Source of the DNA: DVEG01 sp964405435
GTDB taxonomy: Bacteria > Cyanobacteriota > Cyanobacteriia > Cyanobacteriales > Oscillatoriaceae
NCBI GenBank assembly: GCA_964405435.1
Contig: CAYOOD010000004.1
Span: 72,484 to 136,483 of the forward strand
DNA length: 64,000 nucleotides
Direction of reading: 5' to 3'
Both the position numbers and the translations under genes were made by a program. Shown piece by piece: positions 35,241 through 45,007 of this stretch; positions within the stretch are counted from its first letter, which is position 1, and each line of letters opens with the position of its first letter. A model generated the notes under the pieces. The model made no database searches. It saw nothing but the letters and a program-made list of their open reading frames with translations, and was not told the origin of the DNA.

Positions 35241-36566
35241 ATGAGTCAATCATTTCCTCCCCCGCCTATCAATCCTTTTGAACGACTGCAAGTAACAGAC
35301 GGCTTGCTGATTAATGCCGATCGCTGGCGTCGGGCGCACGACTACCACCGACAGCGGCAAAATGTTCACTATCAGTCTCTCAATCAGCCCGGAATTGTTT
35401 GCGATTTGGGCGTGCGTTTGATTCCGGCTCCTGCGGAGGTTGCGGCTCAATACCGAGATGGGCGATGGGTGGAAGTGCAGCCGGGGCTGGCGATTGATTT
35501 GTTTGGCAATATTATTGTGGTTCCGCAGCCGATCGAGTTTCGGATATCGACTGAGCCGGTTACAGAGGAACCGGTGATGGTTTACTTGGTGGTTAGTTAT
35601 GTCGATCCGGAGCGACTGCAGCGCCAACAGGGGCGCGAGATGCTTCAAGAAACTTTTCGGATTGATGAAAAAACCACTCCGCCGGGAGAGTTGGAGGTGG
35701 AATTGTGCCGAATTTGGCTAACGCCGGATACGGTACAGTTAGAAAATCCTAAAGATGTATTTTTTCCGGGATATAATTGTCTGGATTTGCGCTACCGCAC
35801 GCAGGCGCGATCGCGTCCCGAAGCCATTGTGCGCGTCGCCCAATTTAAGGGAAGCGATAGTTACAATCTTTCTTCCCTGTTGCAATCTCTATCCGCGCTT
35901 TATCCGGCTCTGCAAGGAGCGGAGACAGTGGGTGAAATTACTTTGCCCTCAAAAGAAGAAGCGCGATCGGATACTCAAGGTTGGCGGGGTTTAGAATGGG
36001 GTCAAAATTACGACCTGCTTTTTCTAAACAGCCGAGAAATCAGGCTAACTGCTGATTCATTCAAAGCGATAGAAAAATATTTAAATGCAGGCGGTGTACT
36101 TTTAGCAGAAGCGAATCCAGACGATACAGCAGCAATAGAAAGCGCCGTCGCCCTGGGCGAAGAAGTGGGCACTCCCGTGCAGGAATTGAAGCGCCTGAGC
36201 CGGAATCACCCCTTGCGATCGCAACCTTTTTTATTTGCCGCGCTACCCGCGATAAATAAACAGCCAATTCGCATCGGCTGCGGCGGCGGAATTGTTTTAG
36301 TTGTGGGCGAACTTTCAGCCGCGTGGGGATTGGACGATCGCCTTTTTCTACCCAGAGAAACTATGCGCACCGCTCAAGAATTGGGAATTAATCTCTTGCA
36401 TTTCGCTTGGCGGCGGCGACAGATGACGCAGTTAATCGCGCCGGATAGCGGTACAGCGCCACTGCCTAAAAAACAGGCGAGTTCAAAAACTAACAGGCGA
36501 GAAAACATGTTTGAAGCGCTAGCGGATGACGGTGCTGTGAAAGAAAAAAAATCTATTTCAGAATAA
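35241..36566 (+). CDS. DUF4159-like eCIS-associated protein
   Basis: A 441-residue protein from ATG at 35241 (MSQSFPPPPINPFERL). An upstream in-frame start would translate the heptamer array and is unlikely. The N-terminal half (PFERLQVTDGLLINADRWRR, GIVCDLGVRLIP, VQPGLAIDLFGNIIVVPQPI) resembles proteins that follow baseplate genes in cyanobacterial eCIS loci. The C-terminal half (about 240-400) has a DUF4159-like fold: LLFLNSREIRLTADSFKAIE, YLNAGGVLLAEANPDD, and a late GGGIVLVVGELSAAWG. No membrane helix. Function unknown; position and partners suggest a baseplate accessory or fibre-linked component. Confidence 0.75.
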   Translation: MSQSFPPPPINPFERLQVTDGLLINADRWRRAHDYHRQRQNVHYQSLNQPGIVCDLGVRLIPAPAEVAAQYRDGRWVEVQPGLAIDLFGNIIVVPQPIEFRISTEPVTEEPVMVYLVVSYVDPERLQRQQGREMLQETFRIDEKTTPPGELEVELCRIWLTPDTVQLENPKDVFFPGYNCLDLRYRTQARSRPEAIVRVAQFKGSDSYNLSSLLQSLSALYPALQGAETVGEITLPSKEEARSDTQGWRGLEWGQNYDLLFLNSREIRLTADSFKAIEKYLNAGGVLLAEANPDDTAAIESAVALGEEVGTPVQELKRLSRNHPLRSQPFLFAALPAINKQPIRIGCGGGIVLVVGELSAAWGLDDRLFLPRETMRTAQELGINLLHFAWRRRQMTQLIAPDSGTAPLPKKQASSKTNRRENMFEALADDGAVKEKKSISE

Positions 36567-36589
36567 CAACTTCAGCCACTACTCTCAGC

Positions 36590-36712
36590 ACTGACACCCT
36601 TTCCACTCCACACTATAAACTCCCCCACTCAGCACTCAGCACTCAGCACTCAGCACTCTACTGTGAACTCCCCCACTCAGCACTCAGCACTCAGCACTCA
36701 GCACTCTTTTCA
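36590..36712. repeat. Heptamer array 4 in the baseplate operon
   Basis: Two blocks of cactcag units, each introduced by actcccc, fill the gap before the WD40 gene. Confidence 0.9.
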
Positions 36713-36729
36713 AGGCAGGTGACAAATTT

Positions 36730-38826
36730 ATGACAAAAAATCTCATCAGTGCGAATGTCTCGGCACAGGTGCTAAAATTTAAACCGGGCGGTTCACCTGC
36801 CGAGTTTGACGTGACTGTTGTCAATGAAAGCGATCGCTTTGCGTCTTTTCAGGTAGAGGTGACAGCCGCCGGAGTCGATGCCAATCCGGGCTATCGCTGG
36901 TACGCGCTTTCGCCCGCTGTTAGTGCTAAAAAACCCCCCGGCGACAGCACCCACTTTCACGTCGCGATCGCGGATACGCCCGTGCCCGGTTTCGCCGGAT
37001 TAATGAACCTGACGGTGCGCATTTTTTCCCTAGAATTGCGCGACGAAGAACGGCAAATCGTGCGGCTTATCGTTCAGGAAGGAGCCAATTACAACGCCCT
37101 CAAGCTCGAACTGCCGCAGCGCGAATTTCAAGTTTATCCGAGCGAAAGTATTGAAATCCCCGTTCGCCTCACCAATCCAGTGCGGCAAACTGCTTTTGTT
37201 TCCCTAAGTTTCTTCGGATTAGAGCCATCTTGGGCGCTCGGCAGAGCCGAAAGAAACTTGCAATTAGAACCGGGCGAATTGACAGAAATTCGCTTTGCTT
37301 GTCAGCCGCCTGCGGGTTCGATCGCTAAAATCTACCCGTTTGCGATCGAGGCGCGGAACCGCAGCGGAGCCCCGACTCGAATTGAAGGGCTCCTAGAAGT
37401 TCTTCCTACAGGTTCGGTGAAGTTTACTTGCACTCCCAACGAACAAACTATCCCCGCCACACGCGGCTCGAACGCTGTGACTTACGCGCTAGAATTTGAA
37501 AATACCAGCAACTTGCACCAGCAGGTGAGAGTGGACATCCGGGGAAAAGACCGACAAAAATGCAATTTAGAGTTGCTTCCCGATACGGCAGAACTCAGCC
37601 CGGGCGAAATGAGCGAACTGTTTTTAACAGTTAGCAAACAGCGGCATCGGTGGGGAATGCCGCAGAAGCTTTTATTAGAAGTTGCGCCGATTTTGTCGGA
37701 ACCGCGCTCGCCCAATACCGAGCCCCCCATACAGCCGATCAAACTGCACGTTCGCCCGCTCGTTCCCTTTTGGTTGCAACTTCTGGGATTGCTGCTTTTA
37801 TTGCTGCTAATGTTCCTGTTATTATTTCAACCTGATCAGGGACATGTGGGGCCGGTTACTTCGGTCAGTTTCAGCGGACTAGCCGACAGAATTGTCAGCG
37901 GCTCCGACGATCAAACCCTCCGCACTTGGCGCGTGCGGGGCGATCGCATTGAATATGGCGGCATCTTGGCACCAACCGGAAAAGCAGCGCGCGTTGTTCG
38001 CTTCAAACCAGTCGATAACACTCTCGTTGCGGCAGGTTTGGAAAATGGAGAGATTCAACTGTGGGATGTTTTGTCAAAGCAGCCCGAGAAAATTTTTGGC
38101 TTCTCTTATCAGAAAGACGATCGCGTGTTTGAGCTGGAATTTACGAAAGACTCGCGCTCTTTGTTCAGCGGGCACGGCAGCGGCTTAGTTTTGCAGTGGA
38201 ATCTCGATCGCGATTTGTCGGAAAACAGCGCTAGGGCAACTCAGCCAGCAGTAATGAAAAAATTGGACTTTGCGGTTTACGACATGGCGCTGGTGGGAAA
38301 CGACGAGAAAAACCTGGCGATCGCAGGGCGCTACAATCAATTAGCTCTGTGGAATTTCAGCACCGACAAACTGCGACGCCTGCCATACCAAGCAGGCGGT
38401 CAGGACGATTACCTCACGAGCCTCGATGTCGCGGCTGACAAGCCAAATCGCTTGGCAAGTGCTGACAACCAGGGCAACATGGCGCTGTGGAATATGCGCG
38501 AATGCCTGAGCGGCGAGGTTCCTTGCGAAATTCTCGACGAATGGGCGATCGCAAATGACAAACCCGTTCGCTCTGTAGCTCTGAGTGCCGACGGTTGCTA
38601 TTTAGCCAGCGCGGGAGATGACGGGCGAGTTCAACTTTGGCCCCTCACCTCAGAAGGCAAGCGCCATCCCAAATTTTTCGACGGGGTAATAGTGGCGAGA
38701 CTGCCCGTAAAAGTCAACAGCGTTGATATCAAATTAGCAGAGGGAAATATTTTCATCGCCAGTGGCAGCGACGACTACCGCGTCAGGCTGTATCGCGAGA
38801 AACTCGTCGATTCAGACTGTGATTAA
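36730..38826 (+). CDS. Membrane-anchored Ig-like/WD40 protein
   Basis: A 698-residue protein with a good ribosome site (aggtga). Residues 1-335 hold Ig-like beta-sandwich repeats (SPAEFDVTVVNESDRFASFQ, ESIEIPVRLTNPVRQTAFVS, NTSNLHQQVRVDIRG). One very hydrophobic helix at about 346-368 (WLQLLGLLLLLLLMFLLLF) follows. Residues 370-695 form WD40 repeats: VTSVSFSGLADRIVSGSDDQ with TLRTWRV, NGEIQLWDVLSK, VRSVALSADGCYLASAGDDG and IASGSDDYRVRLY. No signal peptide is visible. The protein could connect a membrane to a particle or partner on either side. Its place at the end of the eCIS operon makes a tether or docking role a reasonable inference. Confidence 0.85.
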   Translation: MTKNLISANVSAQVLKFKPGGSPAEFDVTVVNESDRFASFQVEVTAAGVDANPGYRWYALSPAVSAKKPPGDSTHFHVAIADTPVPGFAGLMNLTVRIFSLELRDEERQIVRLIVQEGANYNALKLELPQREFQVYPSESIEIPVRLTNPVRQTAFVSLSFFGLEPSWALGRAERNLQLEPGELTEIRFACQPPAGSIAKIYPFAIEARNRSGAPTRIEGLLEVLPTGSVKFTCTPNEQTIPATRGSNAVTYALEFENTSNLHQQVRVDIRGKDRQKCNLELLPDTAELSPGEMSELFLTVSKQRHRWGMPQKLLLEVAPILSEPRSPNTEPPIQPIKLHVRPLVPFWLQLLGLLLLLLLMFLLLFQPDQGHVGPVTSVSFSGLADRIVSGSDDQTLRTWRVRGDRIEYGGILAPTGKAARVVRFKPVDNTLVAAGLENGEIQLWDVLSKQPEKIFGFSYQKDDRVFELEFTKDSRSLFSGHGSGLVLQWNLDRDLSENSARATQPAVMKKLDFAVYDMALVGNDEKNLAIAGRYNQLALWNFSTDKLRRLPYQAGGQDDYLTSLDVAADKPNRLASADNQGNMALWNMRECLSGEVPCEILDEWAIANDKPVRSVALSADGCYLASAGDDGRVQLWPLTSEGKRHPKFFDGVIVARLPVKVNSVDIKLAEGNIFIASGSDDYRVRLYREKLVDSDCD

Positions 38827-38870
38827 GCGGGATGAAACTGTGAGGGCGCTATTTTTCTAAGGAGGAAAAA

Positions 38871-41840
38871 ATGGTCAGGAAGCGGTTAGAGTTCGCAGAA
38901 AATAGCAAAAGCCGTCGCCTCAAGCCGAGCGATCTGATCGACTTGCCCGACATCCAGCGAGAAATCGCTCAGTGGATGTTGAATCAGCCGGCAGAAGTCA
39001 GCCTGAGCGACATAGCGGCAGCGGTTCAAATCAACCTCTCAGATGCCCTCAGCGAACTGTACGCATTAATCGATCGCGGCTACGTTGAAGAGGTAGAAGT
39101 CAGCGGCGATTTGCGCTACAGAATTCGCCTCGCCTCTAGAGAGGGAATTCAACAGTTACCAGAGGCAATCCAACAGGCGATCGCTCCCGGCAGCCCCCTC
39201 ACCGTCATCCTGAATCCTTCCGGCGATATTACAGCGATCGCGGGTTCCAGTCTAGAACTCCGCGCCAGCGTCAGCAATAAGGGCAATCAAAGTGCCTTAA
39301 TTGACATTTACATCGACGAAGTATCTCACGCACTGCGGCAGTGGTGTGCTGCTCCCTTCCAGCGCCTCGCTTTAGGTTCCAATTCCAGCAGCGAAGTTAT
39401 CTTCCAATTTCAGATACCGCCCAACGCCCTACCCGGTTTCTACAATTACCTGATTGTCGTAGATGCGCCGCAGCACTACCCAGAAGATACGCCGATTCGC
39501 TACCCGCAACGGCTGCAAATTTTGCCGGCAATTGAAGACGCGATCGCCATCGGCGATCCCACGTTCACCATTTCCCCTCTCACCAGTTCCCGACAACCTG
39601 CCGTCATTCAACCCGGGCAACCCCTCCAAGCGTCTATAATCGTAGAAAATCGCTCCGATCGCGTCGATAGTTTCTGGCTGACTTGCCCGGATTTAAACGA
39701 AACTTGGTACACCGTCCGCTATCCAGAAGGAATCGAACATTTGGGATTAGTGACAAGTGGCGATCGCCTCAACCTCAACCCCGGCGACGCAGGCGAAATA
39801 TTGCTGCTATTAAATCCCCCCCTCGATGCTTTAGCGGGAAATTATTTCCCCACCATTCGCGTGTACTCTGCCAACAACCCCGACTTAGTATTGTTGGATG
39901 TCATTTACCTGCAAATACTTCCCCTCTACCTGCTCAACGTAGAACTGCGTAACCTCGTAGGAAAAGTGAGACGAATGCCGGGGCTATTCGAGGTGAGGCT
40001 GACAAATTCCGGCAATACGCCCCGGGAAGTCGTGCTGCGTGCGATCGCGCTGGATGAAGAAAACATTTGCCGTTATAACTTTCCCAACGAGACGCGAGAA
40101 TCCGCCCCTCAAAATATAACGCAACTTCAGGTATTATCTGGCACCACCGCCAGCATTCCCCTAGAAGTAAAACCGATGAAATGGTGGCACCGCCCCTTTT
40201 TCGGAGGAGGGCTGCTGGTTAATTTTGCCGTCGAAATCGAAGATACCCAAAACCTGCCCCTGCCTAACGACTTGCCCAGGGGAACATTGATATGGGAGTC
40301 GCGCCCTTGGTGGCAGTTCGTGTTAGTCTTGTTAGCAGGGCTGGGAACAATCGCCGCCATAGGCTTCTTAATTTGGTGGCTGTTCTTCAAACCCCCCGTT
40401 CCGCCAAAAATCCTCGAATTTTCCTCAGAAAGCCCGTTTTATGCCGAGGCAGACGCCAACGTCATTCGGCTGAATTGGCAAATCGGCAATCCCTATCAAA
40501 TTCAGTCAATAAAAATTACCGGGCAGGCAGCCGACGCTACCGCAGCGGTTCAACCTTTATCTTACAACTTCAGTCAAGGCATTCCCGCCGCGCTGAAAGA
40601 CTTCTGCACCCTCCGAACCGTCTTATCCTGTAAAAACGTGCGAACCGATGCCCGTCAACCGGGAAACTATACCTTTGAATTAACCGTTTTTTCCAAAAGA
40701 AATAAAAACGCTGCCGCCGATTCTTTGAAAACTCCCTCAATTCATATCGTCCCCGCAGACTCTCCCCAAATCAAGGAATTTTCCTCGCTTCTCCCTGTTT
40801 ATCAAGAAACGAGCGCCAATTCAGAAACAGGCGGGAAAAATAACCCGAATCCGATTCGCATGAATTGGAAAATATCCCACCCCGAACGAGTGAAAGAAGT
40901 CAAACTCATCGGGCGATCGCCTGACGGTTCAGTCAACAGTCCCTTAAAGCGCTACAACTTCACTGAGGGCATTCCTAACGAACTGAAGAGATATTGCACT
41001 CTCAAAGAAGAAATCGCCTGTCAATCCGTCCCCGCCGAAACGAGAGGTGCCGGCGATTACATCTTTGAATTAACCGTGATTTCTAAAACGGCACGGGGAG
41101 AAGTCGCCATCTCGCAAAAATCAGATACCATTAAAATTATACCCGAAAAAATCCCCCTTCAAATTCTTTCTTTCAAAATCAATGGCGAACCGACGTCTAG
41201 CAAATACCTCGTCGCGATCGAACCCAAAAAGCCAATTCAAATCTTAACAATATCCTGGCAAGTAAAAGGCGGGAAAGACATGAAAGTAGAACTGCTGCCC
41301 GCCCCCGGCGGAGTTCCTGCCGAAGGAAGCCTATCTTACCCGCTCAGCCAACAGCCAACCCGCGAAATTCTGACGCTCAAAGCCACCAATGCAGGCGGCG
41401 AAGAACTGAGCCGCTCTGTAACGATTGAAACCTTTAACCCAGTTGCATCGGAACCGCCCGCAGCCGCACCCATGCGCCCCGCCACCACATCCGAACGCCC
41501 AACAGAAACAGCCGAGCCGCCAACAGAAACACCCACCGCATCCCCTGCAGCACCTCCCCTTCCAACCCTTCCACCGCCAGCAACAGCGCTGCCACCTGCA
41601 ATAACGCCCCCGCCATCAGAGCAATTACCTATCCCACCCGAAGCCGCTCCCGTGGAGCCCCCGACAGCACCGATTCCTTCTCCGGCACCCACTGCCGCCG
41701 CAGCTTCGCCGTCACCCGCGCCCACGGCTTCGCCGAGCGCTTCGCCGAGCGCTTCCCCTTCACCCCCTCCCTTTGGCGCGCCGTCGCCTTCAGAGCCAGA
41801 TTCCCTTTCACCCTCAGAAATCCCGCCGCGATTTGATTGA
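38871..41840 (+). CDS. Winged-helix/Ig-like membrane protein with Pro-rich tail
   Basis: A 989-residue protein, excellent ribosome site (aaggagg). Residues 15-95 look like a winged-helix domain (LPDIQREIAQWMLNQPAEVS, AVQINLSDALSELYALIDRG, YVEEVEVSGDLRYRIRL). Residues 105-475 are Ig-like repeats similar to those of the preceding gene. One helix spans about 482-503 (FVLVLLAGLGTIAAIGFLIWW). The rest holds three more beta-rich repeats (FSSESPFYAEADANVIRLNW, FSSLLPVYQE) and a 130-residue Pro/Ala/Ser-rich tail from about 860. Shared Ig repeats with its neighbour suggest they work together. A role in anchoring or regulating the injection particle is inference. Confidence 0.82.
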   Translation: MVRKRLEFAENSKSRRLKPSDLIDLPDIQREIAQWMLNQPAEVSLSDIAAAVQINLSDALSELYALIDRGYVEEVEVSGDLRYRIRLASREGIQQLPEAIQQAIAPGSPLTVILNPSGDITAIAGSSLELRASVSNKGNQSALIDIYIDEVSHALRQWCAAPFQRLALGSNSSSEVIFQFQIPPNALPGFYNYLIVVDAPQHYPEDTPIRYPQRLQILPAIEDAIAIGDPTFTISPLTSSRQPAVIQPGQPLQASIIVENRSDRVDSFWLTCPDLNETWYTVRYPEGIEHLGLVTSGDRLNLNPGDAGEILLLLNPPLDALAGNYFPTIRVYSANNPDLVLLDVIYLQILPLYLLNVELRNLVGKVRRMPGLFEVRLTNSGNTPREVVLRAIALDEENICRYNFPNETRESAPQNITQLQVLSGTTASIPLEVKPMKWWHRPFFGGGLLVNFAVEIEDTQNLPLPNDLPRGTLIWESRPWWQFVLVLLAGLGTIAAIGFLIWWLFFKPPVPPKILEFSSESPFYAEADANVIRLNWQIGNPYQIQSIKITGQAADATAAVQPLSYNFSQGIPAALKDFCTLRTVLSCKNVRTDARQPGNYTFELTVFSKRNKNAAADSLKTPSIHIVPADSPQIKEFSSLLPVYQETSANSETGGKNNPNPIRMNWKISHPERVKEVKLIGRSPDGSVNSPLKRYNFTEGIPNELKRYCTLKEEIACQSVPAETRGAGDYIFELTVISKTARGEVAISQKSDTIKIIPEKIPLQILSFKINGEPTSSKYLVAIEPKKPIQILTISWQVKGGKDMKVELLPAPGGVPAEGSLSYPLSQQPTREILTLKATNAGGEELSRSVTIETFNPVASEPPAAAPMRPATTSERPTETAEPPTETPTASPAAPPLPTLPPPATALPPAITPPPSEQLPIPPEAAPVEPPTAPIPSPAPTAAAASPSPAPTASPSASPSASPSPPPFGAPSPSEPDSLSPSEIPPRFD

Positions 41841-42100
41841 AGAGAAACTTGTCCCCCTTTCCGCTTATCCCCTAATCCCCCAATCCCGGCAAGCCTCCAA
41901 CCCACCCTAGATGCAGGCTGGGCGGCAGGATGACTGAGCTTTCGCTGTTCGCCAAGTCTACTTTTTCCTCAGAGTCTTCATTGCCTTTTTCCCTTTTCTC
42001 TTCTTCTTCTCTGCGCCCTCTGCGCCTCTGCGGTTTCTCAAATTTAACTTTCCGGGAAAAACAAGTTAGTTTTATCGCTTCAAAAGGTGATTTTCTTATT

Positions 42101-42124
42101 AAAAGGGTGCGGCAGCGCGCACCC
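42101..42124 (-). terminator. Rho-independent terminator for the DUF6930-like gene
   Basis: On the minus strand GGGTGCG pairs with CGCACCC around a six-base loop, followed by TTTTAATAAG. It lies eight bases past the stop at 42132 and between convergent genes. Confidence 0.75.
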
Positions 42125-42131
42125 TAGTATT

Positions 42132-43796
42132 TCACTCAAAATCAAACTGCGGAACTAACTGCAGCGTGCCGATGCCGAGGTCTTTTTCCGAGAGCCACGG
42201 CACCTCAAATAACGCCATCATGTCTTTTAATTTGGGATTGCCGCGAGAAGCGCCAGTCAACCCCTTGGCAATGACCAATCCGCAGTAACCCTTGGTTTTC
42301 TTGCAGCGCTGGTCCCACTTTTTGCGGGCGGCGAGGTGAACGGGGTCATTTTCCATAAATTCCCCGAACAAGTGCAACTGGCCATTTTCAGTTTTCAAAA
42401 TGCCCAGGTCGTACTCGATGCCCTCAAACGGATCTTCTCCGGGATTGAAGCCGATGCCCGTTAAACCGCCCGCCTCTTTCAATTCCTGAATCATCGCTTT
42501 GGCTTTGGGTTGCGAGGTTTGAATCAGAACAATGGGCAAGCCGTCACCGGCAGCGGTGACTTGCCCCGATTGATAGCACTCGACGCCCGCGCGCAGGTGT
42601 TCCACGGTTTCCCAGGGCACCATTCCCAAGCTGAGAAAAGCGTTTTTCGGTACGAGGTCATCGCGCAGGGGTGGGGGGGAGTTTTCTTCGTAGTCCTCGT
42701 CTTCCGCGTCGGCTGAAGAAGCCATCTCCAAGAGTTCGGTTTCCACGTCGGGCAGGGTAGAAACTTTGACATTGAGCGTCGGTGGCGGGGTTTCGCCGCC
42801 ATCGGGTACGGGAATGCGATAGCGGCTGCTGAGGGCGGGCAGGGATTCGCCGGTGAGTTTTTTGCGGTTGGCACGCCAAAAGCGGTGCAGGGCTTCTAGG
42901 GCTACCCACACAGTCAGCGCTTCTTCTTCGTAGAGAAACGATCGCAAACCTTCTAGGGGGTGGAGGTTGCCAAAAGAGGGTTTAATTTCGGACCACGGCA
43001 AGTCGGCGAGGTCGAAGTCCGCATCGTCCTCGTCTTCGAGATCGGTGGCGGTTTCGTAGCTGAGGAAGAGGCAATCTTGACCGAGGAAGGCTTCTTCGAG
43101 TTGCTCGATCGATTCATTGGCGATCGCCCGCTGCCGGAAGCGCCTGAGCGAGTCGAGCGATCGATACAGCAGTATGCCGTAATCCATCCCCAACATCCCC
43201 AAAATGCAGGCGTAGACGCTGCCGATGTCCCACTGATTGATTTCGATCGCGATGATTTGGTGGTCCCCGAGCAATTCCCACGGGGCATCCCGCCAAATGT
43301 CGTAAGCCTTTTCGAGCAAAGCTTCCAGATACTGGGGCGGCACTTGCGGCGGTTTGCTGCTGACAACATCCTGAAAGCCCCGGAAAATTTCGTCAATTAG
43401 GGGCAAATCCGGCACATATTCTATCGCAATATCCAGATTTTGCAGCACGCCGCGCAGGTAGAACTGAATTTCGCGATCTTTGACGACTATTTTCTGCGGA
43501 CGCGCTGGTTGAGCGGGGCTGTGAGGGTGCTCCATTGCTCGCAGCAAGGTGCGGACGATCGCCTCGGGGCCGCTTTCCGGACTGACCATATCCATCGATC
43601 GCACGAATCCTTGCGAACCATCCACCCAAAGAATGCACTCGCCGGAGCCCCCGACTCCCGGCGGGGGGCTTATTTCTGCAAATTCGGCGCTAGCGGCTGA
43701 GTCCGCCGACATTGGACGGCGATCGCCTTCCCAGACGCTGGGAATTTGCGGTAATTTCTGCAGGCGACGGCGGGTAGAATGATTGAGAGCTGTCAT
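42132..43796 (-). CDS. DUF6930-like cyanobacterial protein
   Basis: A 554-residue soluble, acidic protein from ATG at 43796 (MTALNHSTRRRLQKLPQIPS); an upstream TTG at 43808 is less likely. It contains ECILWVDGSQGFVRSMDMVS near residue 50, a central helical part and an acidic linker (SSADAEDEDYEEN) around 370. The final block is IGFNPGEDPFEGIEYDLGIL. I associate this pattern with a conserved cyanobacterial family annotated DUF6930, whose function is unknown. It is convergent with the eCIS arm and marks the right border of that locus. It ends at its own terminator. Confidence 0.72.
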   Translation of the reverse strand: MTALNHSTRRRLQKLPQIPSVWEGDRRPMSADSAASAEFAEISPPPGVGGSGECILWVDGSQGFVRSMDMVSPESGPEAIVRTLLRAMEHPHSPAQPARPQKIVVKDREIQFYLRGVLQNLDIAIEYVPDLPLIDEIFRGFQDVVSSKPPQVPPQYLEALLEKAYDIWRDAPWELLGDHQIIAIEINQWDIGSVYACILGMLGMDYGILLYRSLDSLRRFRQRAIANESIEQLEEAFLGQDCLFLSYETATDLEDEDDADFDLADLPWSEIKPSFGNLHPLEGLRSFLYEEEALTVWVALEALHRFWRANRKKLTGESLPALSSRYRIPVPDGGETPPPTLNVKVSTLPDVETELLEMASSADAEDEDYEENSPPPLRDDLVPKNAFLSLGMVPWETVEHLRAGVECYQSGQVTAAGDGLPIVLIQTSQPKAKAMIQELKEAGGLTGIGFNPGEDPFEGIEYDLGILKTENGQLHLFGEFMENDPVHLAARKKWDQRCKKTKGYCGLVIAKGLTGASRGNPKLKDMMALFEVPWLSEKDLGIGTLQLVPQFDFE

Positions 43797-44108
43797 AAAC
43801 TCGGTCAACTGGATGAGGGAACGATCTTACACGAGGTAGCGGCCTTACCGACAGGACTAATCCAGCTTTCCGCTGCTGACGCCCTTGTTTTAACCCCACT
43901 ACCCCATTGCTGAATTGCACAGGCACTAACTCTTTTCTTTGGGTTGAGGACTATAAGCGACCGGATAGCCGTCCAACCCTATTACAAGCATAGAGAGTTT
44001 TTTGCTTGGCGCGTCGCCCTGCCGTCAAGAATCTCGACGATCTCGATACAATAGAGGGAATAGCCCATGCACCGTGCATTCCAGGGCACAAGGAGTCGTG
44101 CTTTTCCC

Positions 44109-44465
44109 ATGACACAAGCAATTGAGTCTCAACAACGAGGCATCCAGATTACTGAAAACGCCCTCAAGCAAATTTTGGCCCTGCGGGAGAGCCAAGGTCA
44201 GGATCTCTGCCTGCGGGTGGGGGTGCGCCAAGGTGGCTGCTCTGGCATGTCCTACCTGATGGATTTCGAGCAAGTTGGCAATATCCGCCCCGACGATGAG
44301 GTCTACGACTACGATGGCTTTAAGGTCGTCTGCGATCGCCGCAGCATCCTCTACCTCTACGGTCTAGTCCTCGACTACAGCAATGCCATGATCGGCGGCG
44401 GTTTCCAGTTCACCAACCCCAATGCCAGTCAAACTTGCGGCTGTGGCAAGTCCTTTTCTGCCTGA
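44109..44465 (+). CDS. sufA: A-type iron-sulfur cluster carrier, SufA-like
   Basis: A 118-residue A-type Fe-S assembly protein from ATG at 44109. An upstream in-frame ATG at 44067 would add 14 residues and is less typical. The three conserved cysteines are in VRQGGCSGMSYLMDF (Cys about 51) and QTCGCGKSF at the C-terminus. IGGGFQFTNPNASQTCGCG is characteristic of the cyanobacterial SufA/slr1417-like branch. The protein transfers or buffers iron-sulfur clusters in the cytoplasm for photosystem and other clients. It stands alone, with a long repeat-filled gap downstream. Confidence 0.9.
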   Translation: MTQAIESQQRGIQITENALKQILALRESQGQDLCLRVGVRQGGCSGMSYLMDFEQVGNIRPDDEVYDYDGFKVVCDRRSILYLYGLVLDYSNAMIGGGFQFTNPNASQTCGCGKSFSA

Positions 44466-45007
44466 TCCAACTCCCCCACTGCCACGTTCCGGGGTCTTAT
44501 ATTCGACTCGAGCATGAAGGATGAAGGATGAAGCGAGATTTTTTCTCACTTCTCACTTCACTCCCAAAATATTTATTAAATTTTACATATTTTTCTTCAT
44601 CCCTCGCGCCACACACTTTATGAGTGCTCTTCGGCCTCGGCTGAGTGCTGAGTGCTGAGCGATCAGACAAGTGTTGAGTGTTGAGTGTGTAGGGGCTTTT
44701 CGCGAAAAGCCCCTACAGGAGTGTTGAGTGTTGAGTTGAAGAAGAATTGAAATCATCACTCTCCCCCACTCTTCCCCTCTCCCACTCTCCCACTCTTCCC
44801 CACTCTACACTCCAGACTCTACACTCCAAACTCTACACTCCAAACTCTCCCACTCTCCCACTCAGCACTCAGCACTCAGCCGAGGCCGAAGAGCACTCCA
44901 CACTCCACATCCCCTACCCCACTCAGCGCTCCCCACCGCAGTAAAATAGTTCGGCGGGCTCTCTATCAAGGCCCATACGCAACACGGTAGGTTAGTACAT
45001 TTTGACT
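44466..45007. repeat. Large heptamer-rich gap
   Basis: A 542-bp gap with no gene. From about 44620 it is dense with gtgctga, cactcag and ccactct units, closed by an inverted match (cttcggcctcggctgagtgct near 44633 against cactcagccgaggccgaag near 44872). It includes the palindrome gtaggggcttttcgcgaaaa... at 44689-44716, shared with 19224-19249. The promoter for the TPR gene should lie at the right end. Confidence 0.85.

Noticed and set aside
33415..36712. Heptamer arrays as a possible CRISPR
   Set aside because: Units are 7 bp, directly adjacent and without unique spacers.
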